Part shown: in pieces, positions 1 through 5,329 of the stretch | Layout: every line of letters starts with the position of its first letter | Numbering within the stretch: the first letter of the stretch is position 1 | DNA from: Actinomycetota bacterium | Lineage (GTDB): Bacteria > Actinomycetota > Humimicrobiia > Humimicrobiales > Humimicrobiaceae | Reading direction: 5' to 3' | DNA: 9,370 bases | Assembly: GCA_018400395.1 (NCBI GenBank) | Contig: JAGYMN010000045.1 | Coordinates: forward strand, 1 to 9,370 | Notes under the pieces: generated by a model | Seen by the model: only the letters and a program-made list of their open reading frames with translations | Told to the model about the DNA's origin: nothing | Database searches by the model: none | Program-made: the position numbers and the translations under genes

Positions 1-42
1 ACATCCACAGAAACAAAAAATAGATATACTCATGATAGAAAA

Positions 43-219
43 TTATGATTCAACCAGTGTATCAAAGAGATATTCGGGGCGGTAGTGATAAATTTCAGGC
101 TTATAATTCACGGAAAAATGTCTTAAATTTTCAATGACGGAAAGAGCATCTTTAACGGTATCTTTTAAGGAAAATATCTTCTGTGTATTTATGCATTGTA
201 AAAAAAGATTATTTATTAA
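43..219 (-). pseudogene. Unidentified C-terminal coding fragment
   Basis: On the minus strand a frame is open for 58 codons and ends in TAA at 45-43. It begins directly after an in-frame TAG at 222-220 and contains no ATG, GTG or TTG before its readable part. The translation has protein-like composition, with mixed charged and aromatic residues such as IENLRHFSVNYKPEIYHYRP near the end. It lies directly downstream of the ParE-like toxin and overlaps its stop region by a few bases. I do not recognise the family. It could be the 3' remnant of a gene whose 5' part was lost when the toxin-antitoxin locus arrived, or it could be chance. It is reported as a probable remnant only. Confidence 0.3.
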
Positions 220-497
220 CTATAATATTTGGTGAGATCCCTATAATAGTTTTCGTGGCTACCAATCATAATTAGACTTAGAATATCATTATCTAATTCA
301 TAAGCCAGGAGGAAAAGTTGTTTTTCAATGTTAAATTTGTGTACTCTGATGCCTTTTAAAGTTCCCCTTTTTTCCAGGCCTATTTCCGGATTCGCAACTA
401 TCCTTTTTATCTCTTTATCAAGTAACTTAATCCGGCTCTTATGAAGCTTCTTCTTTTGTTTTTCAAAAAGTGGTGACTGTATTATTTTTATTTCTAA
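216..497 (-). CDS. ParE-like/RelE-superfamily toxin, no canonical start codon
   Basis: This frame of about 93 codons lies directly behind the ParD-like antitoxin and ends in TAA at 218-216. The protein begins (L)EIKIIQSPLF and continues through GTLKGIRVHKF, a beta-strand segment LFLLAYELD, and a GSHENYYRDL end. That pattern and length fit ParE-like toxins of the RelE superfamily (the family that pairs with ParD-like antitoxins), which act as mRNA interferases or gyrase poisons. The position where homologues usually start (MEIKI...) is TTA at 497-495, overlapping the antitoxin TAG. No ATG, GTG or TTG occurs in frame until a Met deep in the C-terminal part. A purine-rich GGGGAAGG lies just upstream, so a weak start at TTA or at the ATA of codon 3 is possible. 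The rest of the frame has no stops or obvious damage. The toxin may be silenced by start loss or expressed at very low level. The family call is fairly sure; activity is not. Confidence 0.72.
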   Translation of the reverse strand, partial: LEIKIIQSPLFEKQKKKLHKSRIKLLDKEIKRIVANPEIGLEKRGTLKGIRVHKFNIEKQLFLLAYELDNDILSLIMIGSHENYYRDLTKYYS

Positions 498-721
498 TCA
501 CCTTCCCCAAAGGTATATGGTGTTCCAAGCCCTTCTTTTAACTGCTGCCTTCCGAGTAAAATGTCTTTGATTACAAGAAAAGATAAGTCAGGATTATCTT
601 CTGCAATCTTACCAATAAAAGCCCAGTATTCGACCTGGCCCGCCATAGATCTTCGCGATACTTTTGCCGATATTTTTGCTTCATCTACAATTTCTTTTGA
701 AATTTTTATTGCTGTACCCAT
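494..721 (-). CDS. ParD-like antitoxin
   Basis: This 75-residue protein resembles ParD-like antitoxins of type II systems. The N-terminus MGTAIKISKEIVDEAK is typical of a ribbon-helix-helix DNA-binding domain (residues 1-35 or so). It is followed by RRSMAGQVEYWAFIGKIAEDNPDL, the signature of the ParD-like group, and by a polar, Gly-rich C-terminal tail (residues 60-75) that would wrap the toxin. In such systems the antitoxin neutralises the toxin and represses its own promoter. The start is supported by an AAGGAGATG Shine-Dalgarno site 7-8 bases before the ATG. The stop TAG overlaps the presumed first codon of the toxin, giving tight translational coupling. A palindrome and promoter lie immediately upstream at 745-775. 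The gene looks intact. Confidence 0.85.
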   Translation of the reverse strand: MGTAIKISKEIVDEAKISAKVSRRSMAGQVEYWAFIGKIAEDNPDLSFLVIKDILLGRQQLKEGLGTPYTFGEGD

Positions 722-744
722 TAATATTACATCTCCTTATTAAT

Positions 745-774
745 AATATAGTTGTATATTAACATATAATACAA
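745..774 (-). promoter_or_regulatory. Promoter of the ParD/ParE-like operon
   Basis: On the minus strand a -35-like TTGTAT (774-769) and a -10-like TATATT (750-745) are separated by 18 bp, about 24 bp upstream of the antitoxin ATG. The spacer lies almost entirely within the palindrome at 751-775, so a repressor bound there would block RNA polymerase. This is read by eye and not tested. Confidence 0.5.
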
Positions 775-775
775 C
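751..775. promoter_or_regulatory. Operator palindrome upstream of the ParD-like antitoxin
   Basis: This 25-bp imperfect palindrome has perfect 7-bp arms, GTTGTAT and ATACAAC (751-757 and 769-775 read on either strand), and a partly symmetric AT-rich centre. It sits between the antitoxin start and its proposed -35 box. Ribbon-helix-helix antitoxins autorepress by binding such sites, so this is the probable autoregulatory operator. Confidence 0.6.
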
Positions 776-873
776 CATTTACAACCTAATGTCGGAGTTT
801 TTGGGAGATATGATAATTTATTAATTTAGTTCCTGCTGAATAATTTTTTAATGAATTTATAACTTTTTTAAAT

Positions 874-1167
874 TCAGACTACCTGAAACTTCTTAATTTT
901 ATTTAACTCAGCATTCTTATGTGTTTTTTCTTCTTCTAAATCATGATCATTTTGGAGACCCAGCCAGAACTGTGGAGTGTTACCAAAGAACTTTGCAAGT
1001 CTCAAAGCTGTGTCTGCAGTAATCCTTCTTTTTTGGTGGATTATCTCTGAGATTCGTGTCTGGTCCAGGTGTGTTTCCTTAGCAAGTCTGTAGGCAGAAA
1101 TATTTAACGGTTCCAGAAAATCCTCCTTTAGAATCTCACCGGGATGAATATTTCTTACTCTTTTCAT
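874..1167 (-). CDS. higA: HigA-family antitoxin (XRE-type HTH)
   Basis: This 97-residue protein carries the HigA/VapI signature. HPGEILKEDFLEPLNISAYRLA (from residue 8) leads into a helix-turn-helix at about 24-50 (KETHLDQTRISEIIHQKRRI), then TADTALRLAKFFGNTPQFWLGLQNDHDL. HigA antitoxins bind and neutralise HigB ribonuclease and repress the operon through the HTH. ACGGAG lies about 10 bases before the ATG. As is usual for this system the toxin lies upstream, 20 bp away, but here higB is broken. The antitoxin is therefore orphaned and may persist as a regulator or as protection against a related toxin elsewhere. The gene is full-length with no visible defects. Confidence 0.9.
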   Translation of the reverse strand: MKRVRNIHPGEILKEDFLEPLNISAYRLAKETHLDQTRISEIIHQKRRITADTALRLAKFFGNTPQFWLGLQNDHDLEEEKTHKNAELNKIKKFQVV

Positions 1168-1187
1168 TTCGCTTTTTCTCCGTTAAT

Positions 1188-1379
1188 CTAATGATAATCA
1201 GTAATCTCAACACTGTAACAGTATTTGTTTTTCCATACAAAGCATATGCGCCACTGATCATTTATTCTTATAATTTATTGTCCCCTCTTACTACCTTTTA
1301 GCTTTTTCAGTCTATTTGAAGGAGGAATCATTAAGTCAATTAAATCATAAGAGTTGTTAAGCATCCTGGCTTCTTTCGT
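1188..1379 (-). pseudogene. higB: HigB-type toxin, truncated with an in-frame stop
   Basis: The minus strand encodes the C-terminal two thirds of a HigB/RelE-type mRNA interferase. TKEARMLNNSYDL and MIPPSNRLKKLKGSKRGQ are followed by TAA (1277-1275), then RINDQWRICFVWKNKYCYSV and EITDYH, ending in TAG at 1190-1188. The pieces before and after the stop are in the same frame and together match the conserved HigB ending (NRLxxLKGxxxGQYSIRINDQWRICF). The stop occupies the place of the aromatic residue after GQ and is one base from a Tyr codon. The usual N-terminal 30-45 residues are also missing: upstream sequence in this frame reaches TGA within about a dozen codons. Translation from the ATG at 1364 would give a 29-residue stub. 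I read this as an inactivated toxin upstream of an intact antitoxin. Confidence 0.8.
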
Positions 1380-1578
1380 GCCACGTCCTGAATATTTTCA
1401 GGGTATCTCCTGGAGAAAACACCATACCAGATCTTTTCAATCTCTTTAGAATTAAATGACTTTTTTCCTCTTCTGTTTTAGGAGGCTGTCTTTTCCTCAC
1501 AAATTCATATATCCCCGGCCAGTTAAGAATCTTTTTTACCACCATATAATCTTCATCTCTTGCCCACAGCGGGAACAT
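1357..1578 (-). CDS. Hypothetical small basic protein
   Basis: The frame is open from an ATG at 1680 (107 residues). Its first 30 residues overlap the ATPase 3' end in another frame and read as a hydrophobic run from AAT/ATT-rich DNA, which is probably an artefact. The later ATG at 1578 gives 73 residues beginning MFPLWARDEDYMVVKKILNW and clears the ATPase stop by 22 bp. The product is rich in Lys/Arg, with KRQPPKTEEEKSHLILKRLKR in the middle. Neither start has a good Shine-Dalgarno site. I do not recognise a family. The last codons overlap the higB remnant in another frame, and the ending DTLKIF resembles HigB N-termini (DTEKIF). The 3' end may therefore derive from the lost toxin start. It may be real or a fused fragment. 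Confidence 0.35.
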   Translation of the reverse strand: MFPLWARDEDYMVVKKILNWPGIYEFVRKRQPPKTEEEKSHLILKRLKRSGMVFSPGDTLKIFRTWHERSQDA

Positions 1579-1600
1579 AGAAGCGAATTTTATTAATAAA

Positions 1601-2830
1601 TTATGGCATAGCAGAAAGCCAGTTGTGAGCAGTAACAACCAGTATATTATTATTGTTATTCTTATAGATTTTTTTGACATTTTCTTTTTTTACAAGCTGG
1701 ACCGCAGGAATATTTAAAACATTCTGGAAATTAATAAGCCCTGCAGAAGGTTTATCATCAGATAATTTTGTTTCTGCCATAAACAGGGGCTTATTATTTT
1801 TTGTTATGAGGAAATCCACTTCCTGCCTGTCTTTATCCCTGAGATAATTAAGTGCAAAATTTCCCCGGCCATAATCTTTCCATATCTCAACAGCTCTTAA
1901 TAGTTCCAGGGCTACCAGGTTTTCAAAACGTGCAGCCTCATCCTCAATAACCGGATAATTAAATAAATAAATTTTTTTTTCTTTTAGAATACTTCTTGAA
2001 ATTTTTTCGGTCCATGGAGCAATCCTGAAAGTAAGATAAAATGAATCAAAAAGCAACAGCCAGTTTTTCACTGTATCAAAAGCTACCTGTAAATCCTGAG
2101 CCAGATTATTTATTGAAAAAGGGCTCCCCACCCTTGAAGGTATAAGGGCAAAAAGTGTTTCTACCAGGTCAATATTACGTATATCTGCAAATGTTGTCAG
2201 ATCGTCCCGCACAATTTGCTGTCCATATGTCTGGGACCAAGCGGACCAGAAAGATTTTCTGCCCCTTATAAAAGGTTCAGGGAATCCGCTGAGCTCCCAG
2301 AGGTTCCGGAAATTATCAGCTGTTTTCCCGGATATGATACCTTCAAAATCTTTTAGTGGATTTTTTAAAAAATCTGTAAAATCTATTTTTGGTGTTTCAA
2401 GCTCGGATAATGTAAATGGGAAAATATGGAATTTTAGATATCGTCCCGCAAGTGAATCCCCGGCTTTTCTGGAATATTCAAGGCGTCCGCTTCCAGTGAC
2501 AAGAAATTTGTATTCCTTTGCAAATTGATCATAAATACCTTTAAGGTAATTCTTCCAGTCCCTGTGTTTGTGTATTTCATCCAGAATAACAAGTGGTTTT
2601 GATGAAACGCTGCTTTTTGGTATCTTAGAGAAAAATACAGGATCGGCTATAAGACGTCTTTTATCGGACGCTGTATCCCAGTTAAAGTAAATAACATCCT
2701 GAAAATCCTTTGCGGCTATATCCCGGGCAAAAGTAGTCTTGCCTGACTGGCGGGGTCCTGCAAGCATTATTAAAGACTTGTCAGGAAGCAGCTGATCCCA
2801 TATTTTTTTATAAATTGTTCTTTTATTCAT
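1601..2830 (-). CDS. AAA_14/DUF4143 family ATPase
   Basis: This 409-residue protein has the standard two-part layout of the archaeal/bacterial AAA_14 ATPases. Walker A is GPRQSGKT at residues 25-32, Walker B is LVILDEIH with D84-E85, and a sensor-type VTGSGRLEYSRKAGDSLAGRY follows. The C-terminal half is DUF4143, with a winged-helix-like stretch (SPFSINNLAQDLQVAFDTVK) and a PD-(D/E)XK-like motif DRQEVDFLI...FMAETK. The family is abundant in accessory regions of prokaryotes and its role is largely unknown; proposals include toxin-antitoxin-like, defence or DNA-handling roles. The length is normal and the gene looks intact. The ATG has no Shine-Dalgarno site, but a promoter-like pair sits so close that the message could be leaderless. 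It lies among toxin-antitoxin loci. The family call is secure, the function is not. Confidence 0.9.
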   Translation of the reverse strand: MNKRTIYKKIWDQLLPDKSLIMLAGPRQSGKTTFARDIAAKDFQDVIYFNWDTASDKRRLIADPVFFSKIPKSSVSSKPLVILDEIHKHRDWKNYLKGIYDQFAKEYKFLVTGSGRLEYSRKAGDSLAGRYLKFHIFPFTLSELETPKIDFTDFLKNPLKDFEGIISGKTADNFRNLWELSGFPEPFIRGRKSFWSAWSQTYGQQIVRDDLTTFADIRNIDLVETLFALIPSRVGSPFSINNLAQDLQVAFDTVKNWLLLFDSFYLTFRIAPWTEKISRSILKEKKIYLFNYPVIEDEAARFENLVALELLRAVEIWKDYGRGNFALNYLRDKDRQEVDFLITKNNKPLFMAETKLSDDKPSAGLINFQNVLNIPAVQLVKKENVKKIYKNNNNNILVVTAHNWLSAMP

Positions 2831-2836
2831 GATAAA

Positions 2837-2864
2837 AGTTTAAACCATACTGGGAAAAAGTCAA
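2837..2864 (-). promoter_or_regulatory. Putative promoter of the AAA_14 ATPase gene
   Basis: On the minus strand TTGACT (2864-2859) and TAAACT (2842-2837) are separated by 16 bp. Only 6 bp separate the -10 box from the ATG at 2830, so transcription would start at or next to the start codon. No ribosome-binding sequence is visible, which agrees with a leaderless message. The boxes were identified by eye. Confidence 0.45.
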
Positions 2865-3210
2865 GTAAAATTCCGAGTATGCCTGAAAATTTATAAGAAC
2901 TTTCTCGTACATTACCAGAAACCTGTCCGGATATTATTTCAATATATTATCCATTGTTGATCTTATATAGCAGTATTAATTTGTTAACCACACTATGCGC
3001 AATATTAGAGAGTAACAATTACCGCGGGAAATACTTATGATAAATTAAATTCGATAGCGTAGGACTTTCTGCCCTTATTCCTGCCTTCACTGCTTACGCA
3101 ATATTATCCAGATTAATATGGCCGGGTACCAGCTGTTTAATTTTTCTGCTATTGCCTTATTACCCATAACCCATAGAAAGAAATATAATCAGGCAATTAT
3201 ATTATTATAA
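2865..3210. other. Intergenic stretch without a supported gene
   Basis: Between the ATPase promoter and the protease terminator I see no supportable gene. The sequence is AT-rich with short open frames only: 26 codons on the minus strand at 3087-3167 and 37 codons without a start on the plus strand at 3059-3169. Neither has a convincing ribosome site or recognisable motif. No tRNA-like fold or repeat was seen. Confidence 0.5.
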
Positions 3211-3236
3211 AAAGGGCTGGTACTTGCCAGCCCTTT
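3211..3236 (-). terminator. Rho-independent terminator of the protease gene
   Basis: A perfect 10-bp inverted repeat AAAGGGCTGG / CCAGCCCTTT flanks a 6-base loop, 17 bp past the protease stop. On the minus strand the stem ends in CCCTTTTTATAATAAT, a U-rich tail that makes this an intrinsic terminator for the protease transcript. The plus-strand tail (TTTAATTTT) is weaker, so action in that direction is possible but less likely. Confidence 0.85.
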
Positions 3237-3252
3237 AATTTTAACCAGTACT

Positions 3253-4740
3253 TTATTCTAATTTCTGGCCGCAATTTTCACAGAATTTCTGATTTTCCTT
3301 TACTTCTTTCCCGCATGAAGGACAGAATCTGGCTCCTGGTTTTGTCTCTTTCTTAACTTCTGCTTCAGGCTGGGCTGTTGTCGAAGGAGTTTTCCTTTTT
3401 CTTACCACTATCACTACAATAACAATAACTGCAATTATTATCAGTAAAGGAATAACTATAGCCAGCACAATAAGGGTTACTGCCAGGGCTGAGCCTTTGT
3501 CTCCACCCTCAGCTGCTGCTTCTTCGGCTACCGGGCCAACCTCACCCTCAGCACCCTCTGCTTCCTGAACCAATTCTTCGGCTGCCGCGCTTTCCTCTTC
3601 AGCTTCTTCTTCGGAGGTAGCTAACGGCTCCTGCTCTTCTCCCAGAGGAACATCTTCACCGCGGTCAATTGCTGCCTGGCTATTAGCCTTATACTCCTGA
3701 GCCTGCAGATGACCCTGGCTGGAATTAAGAACCGCATCAAAATATTTCATACCTTCAGAATAATGAGATTGCCTGTACATGGCCAGGCCACTGGCAAAAT
3801 TGTCATCAACCATTCCCAGCTTATTCTCTACACCATTACGGTTAAGCATTTCTTTTATATCATTGGACGGTCTTAAATAGTTAATACCCTCAGTCCCCAT
3901 AGTAAGTATGCCAATCACCTCACCATTTTCACTTAATACCGGACCTCCGCTATTTCCAAAGGCAGCTGTACCGTCTACCTGCAGCAACTCAGTACCTTCC
4001 AGCATTTTCCTGGCGCTAATTATGCCAGAGGTAACAGTAGGAGTCATTATGGATTCCAGGCTTATGTCTGCATTCCAGGGATAACCAACAATTGTAAGAT
4101 TATCCTGGATCTCGACCCTGGAAGAATCACCAATAATAGCACTGGATAAAGCCCTGCCGGTAACTGGCTGTATCTTTAAAATGGCTATATCTCTCTGCTC
4201 CAAGGGGCTGGAATCAATTATTTCTGATCTTATATAAGTGTTGCCAGGATTATCCGGTAATCCGGCAGTAGCGGTATTAAACTGCACCCACACTTCATGA
4301 TCCGGTTCAGGGGTGTTCTCACCTTCCACCTTGTAGTTGTCATAGATCCAGTTCCAGTCGTTATCGGTCAGGTTGTAGTAATCGTCAGGATAGGTGTCAA
4401 AAATATAAGCATCCAGAATAGCCCATTTAATATTAACATAGTCATCTTCAATCACATGAGCAGCAGTAACAATATGGCCAGTGTCAGGATTAACGCAAAA
4501 ACCAGTACCTCCAAATGGACCGTACATATAACTTACAGACCAATCCTCAAAATTGGGGTCATAGACATAACCGTAATACATGCTGGTCACAAAACAGATG
4601 CTTGGCTGGGTCAGTATCACCTTATCTTTAGAAGTAAACTCATAATCAAGAACATCCTGTGCATACAATGCCGAGGTTAGCCCCAGTACTAACATTATGA
4701 TAAACACCAAGATAAAGCCCTTTAATATTATTTTAGCCAT
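3253..4740 (-). CDS. Membrane-anchored trypsin-like serine protease with zinc ribbon
   Basis: This 495-residue protein starts with a signal peptide (residues 1-28, hydrophobic core, cleavage probably after LYA). The trypsin/HtrA-like fold shows a full triad: H95 in TGHIVTAAHVIED, D184 in EQRDIAILKIQP and S264 in AFGNSGGPVLSENGEVIGI. A helical TPR-like segment follows (about 312-358), then a Glu/Ala-rich acidic linker (362-413), a transmembrane helix (about 417-446) and RKRK (447-450). A zinc ribbon ends it, with C473-P-S-C476 and C487-E-N-C490. By the positive-inside rule the protease is outside and the zinc ribbon inside. No PDZ domain is visible, unlike HtrA/DegP. It is a single gene with strong promoter, AGGAGGG ribosome site and its own terminator. 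Residues 101-150 are rich in Asp/Tyr, an insertion between the His and Asp motifs. The substrate and the role of the cytoplasmic ribbon are unknown. Confidence 0.9.
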   Translation of the reverse strand: MAKIILKGFILVFIIMLVLGLTSALYAQDVLDYEFTSKDKVILTQPSICFVTSMYYGYVYDPNFEDWSVSYMYGPFGGTGFCVNPDTGHIVTAAHVIEDDYVNIKWAILDAYIFDTYPDDYYNLTDNDWNWIYDNYKVEGENTPEPDHEVWVQFNTATAGLPDNPGNTYIRSEIIDSSPLEQRDIAILKIQPVTGRALSSAIIGDSSRVEIQDNLTIVGYPWNADISLESIMTPTVTSGIISARKMLEGTELLQVDGTAAFGNSGGPVLSENGEVIGILTMGTEGINYLRPSNDIKEMLNRNGVENKLGMVDDNFASGLAMYRQSHYSEGMKYFDAVLNSSQGHLQAQEYKANSQAAIDRGEDVPLGEEQEPLATSEEEAEEESAAAEELVQEAEGAEGEVGPVAEEAAAEGGDKGSALAVTLIVLAIVIPLLIIIAVIVIVVIVVRKRKTPSTTAQPEAEVKKETKPGARFCPSCGKEVKENQKFCENCGQKLE

Positions 4741-4744
4741 TTTC

Positions 4745-4798
4745 CCTCCTATTTTGATTTTTTTAATGAGATTATATATTTTTAACCATTGATGTCAA
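4745..4798 (-). promoter_or_regulatory. Sigma70-type promoter and RBS of the protease gene
   Basis: TTGACA (4798-4793) and TATAAT (4776-4771), both consensus, are separated by 16 bp. This predicts a start near 4764 and a leader of about 24 nt. AGGAGG at 4750-4745 lies 4 bases before the ATG. Strong constitutive expression is expected unless repressed; a cluster of AAGTA/TACTT palindromes lies 32 bp upstream at 4830-4858. Confidence 0.85.
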
Positions 4799-4829
4799 TA
4801 AATTATTATAAATCATTAACATTTATTTT

Positions 4830-4858
4830 AATACTTTTTTAAAAAGTATTGATACTTT
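4830..4858. promoter_or_regulatory. Clustered palindromes upstream of the protease promoter
   Basis: Two overlapping perfect palindromes occur here. AATACTTTTT and AAAAAGTATT flank one T (4830-4850), and AAAGTAT and ATACTTT flank TG (4843-4858). Three alternating copies of the ATACTTT/AAAGTAT half-site result. The same TACTT/AAGTA core recurs before the AbrB gene at 5002-5029. This suggests a shared DNA-binding protein, possibly the AbrB antitoxin, but AT-rich DNA makes such palindromes easier to find by chance. Confidence 0.4.
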
Positions 4859-4887
4859 CTTGAGAGTCCAACAATTCAAGCTCTAAA

Positions 4888-5046
4888 TTATAATATACTC
4901 TGACCAGGTTCTACGAATTTCAAGGTCTCCTCTTGCCTTTCAACCACACTGCCACGTAAAAAACTATTTGCAGGCTCCGGGTGGTTTTGTTTAATGTCTC
5001 TAAGTAATACTTGTAATATAGTAATACTTAAATTACAATAATACAT
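4888..5046 (-). CDS. Possible 52-residue protein, unrecognised
   Basis: An ATG at 5046-5044 opens a frame of 52 codons ending in TAA at 4890-4888. The C-terminal two thirds (LRDIKQNHPEPANSFLRGSV and VERQEETLKFVEPGQSIL) have real-protein composition and come from a segment (about 4895-4990) clearly richer in G+C than its AT-rich flanks. No Shine-Dalgarno site precedes the ATG, and the first 15 codons coincide on the other strand with the proposed promoter of the AbrB operon. It could be a small gene, a remnant left by a mobile element, or a structured RNA that happens to be open. I do not recognise a family. Confidence 0.3.
   Translation of the reverse strand: MYYCNLSITILQVLLRDIKQNHPEPANSFLRGSVVERQEETLKFVEPGQSIL
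5002..5036. promoter_or_regulatory. Operator-like repeats upstream of the AbrB/VapC operon
   Basis: The 10-bp word AGTAATACTT occurs twice with a 17-bp period (5003-5012 and 5020-5029). The first lies in the perfect palindrome AAGTA-A-TACTT (5002-5012). GTAAT (5021-5025) and ATTAC (5032-5036) form a further inverted pair. The repeats cover the -35 box and spacer of the proposed operon promoter, the usual place for autorepression by an AbrB-type antitoxin. Confidence 0.5.
5011..5039 (+). promoter_or_regulatory. Promoter of the AbrB/VapC operon
   Basis: TTGTAA (5011-5016) and TACAAT (5034-5039) are separated by 17 bp, predicting a start near 5046 and a leader of about 40 nt before the ATG at 5087. 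Overlap with the repeated AGTAATACTT sites supports regulation at this point. Confidence 0.55.
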
Positions 5047-5086
5047 ATATTTTATTCAATCAAGATTTAAGGATCTAAAACTAAAA

Positions 5087-5329
5087 ATGTCCAGAATAAC
5101 GCAAAAAGGCCAGGTTACTATTCCCAGGGAAATAAGGGATAGGCTGGGTATAAGACCCAATGATATCGGGGAATTTACCATAAAAGAAAATAGTGTGATT
5201 TTTACAGTAAAAAAGGGAACTCTATTGGATGCCCATAAAAAGAAGACCGGAAAAAGATTTGATATAAGCAGGGTAAGGAAACTTATGGAAGAAGAAAATG
5301 CCCGGAATATCGTAAAGGAAATCAAATGA
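5087..5329 (+). CDS. AbrB/MazE-type antitoxin (VapB role)
   Basis: This 80-residue protein opens with the SpoVT/AbrB swapped-hairpin DNA-binding domain: ITQKGQVTIPREIRDRLGIRPND (residues 4-26), GEFTIKENSVIFTVKK (28-43). The tail (44-80) is charged and helical (RVRKLMEEENARNIVKEIK) and would bind the toxin. It precedes a PIN-domain toxin with a 4-nt ATGA overlap, the standard layout of VapBC-type loci. The antitoxin is expected to block the ribonuclease and repress the operon with it. The start at 5087 is supported by homology of the domain edge; AAGGA at 5069-5073 is 13 bases away, rather far. A purine-rich AAAGGAA within its end serves vapC. The gene looks intact. Confidence 0.9.
   Translation: MSRITQKGQVTIPREIRDRLGIRPNDIGEFTIKENSVIFTVKKGTLLDAHKKKTGKRFDISRVRKLMEEENARNIVKEIK

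Noticed and set aside
1636..1652. AAT-type microsatellite encoding an Asn run near the ATPase C-terminus
   Set aside because: It is short and interrupted, and the ATPase frame continues normally to its expected ending.
1579..1680. Hydrophobic N-terminal extension (IRITIIIYWLLLL) of the small ORF as a membrane segment
   Set aside because: It overlaps the ATPase 3' end in another frame, where AAT/ATT repeats encode the Asn run, so the hydrophobicity is a by-product.
3087..3167. 26-codon minus-strand frame starting MGNKAIAEKLNSW behind the protease terminator
   Set aside because: It is too short, has no good ribosome site or recognisable motif, and lies in a gap with no other coding signal.
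3059..3169. Plus-strand hydrophobic open frame (GLSALIPAFTAYAILS)
   Set aside because: It has no start codon and an upstream stop, and overlaps the minus-strand frame; probably chance.
4297..4680. Long plus-strand frame inside the protease gene
   Set aside because: It is antisense to a protein with clear catalytic motifs; its composition is a mirror of that gene.
4895..4990. Possible tRNA in the G+C-richer segment between the protease and abrB
   Set aside because: No acceptor stem pairing, no GTTCRANNC T-loop and no CCA end could be found.
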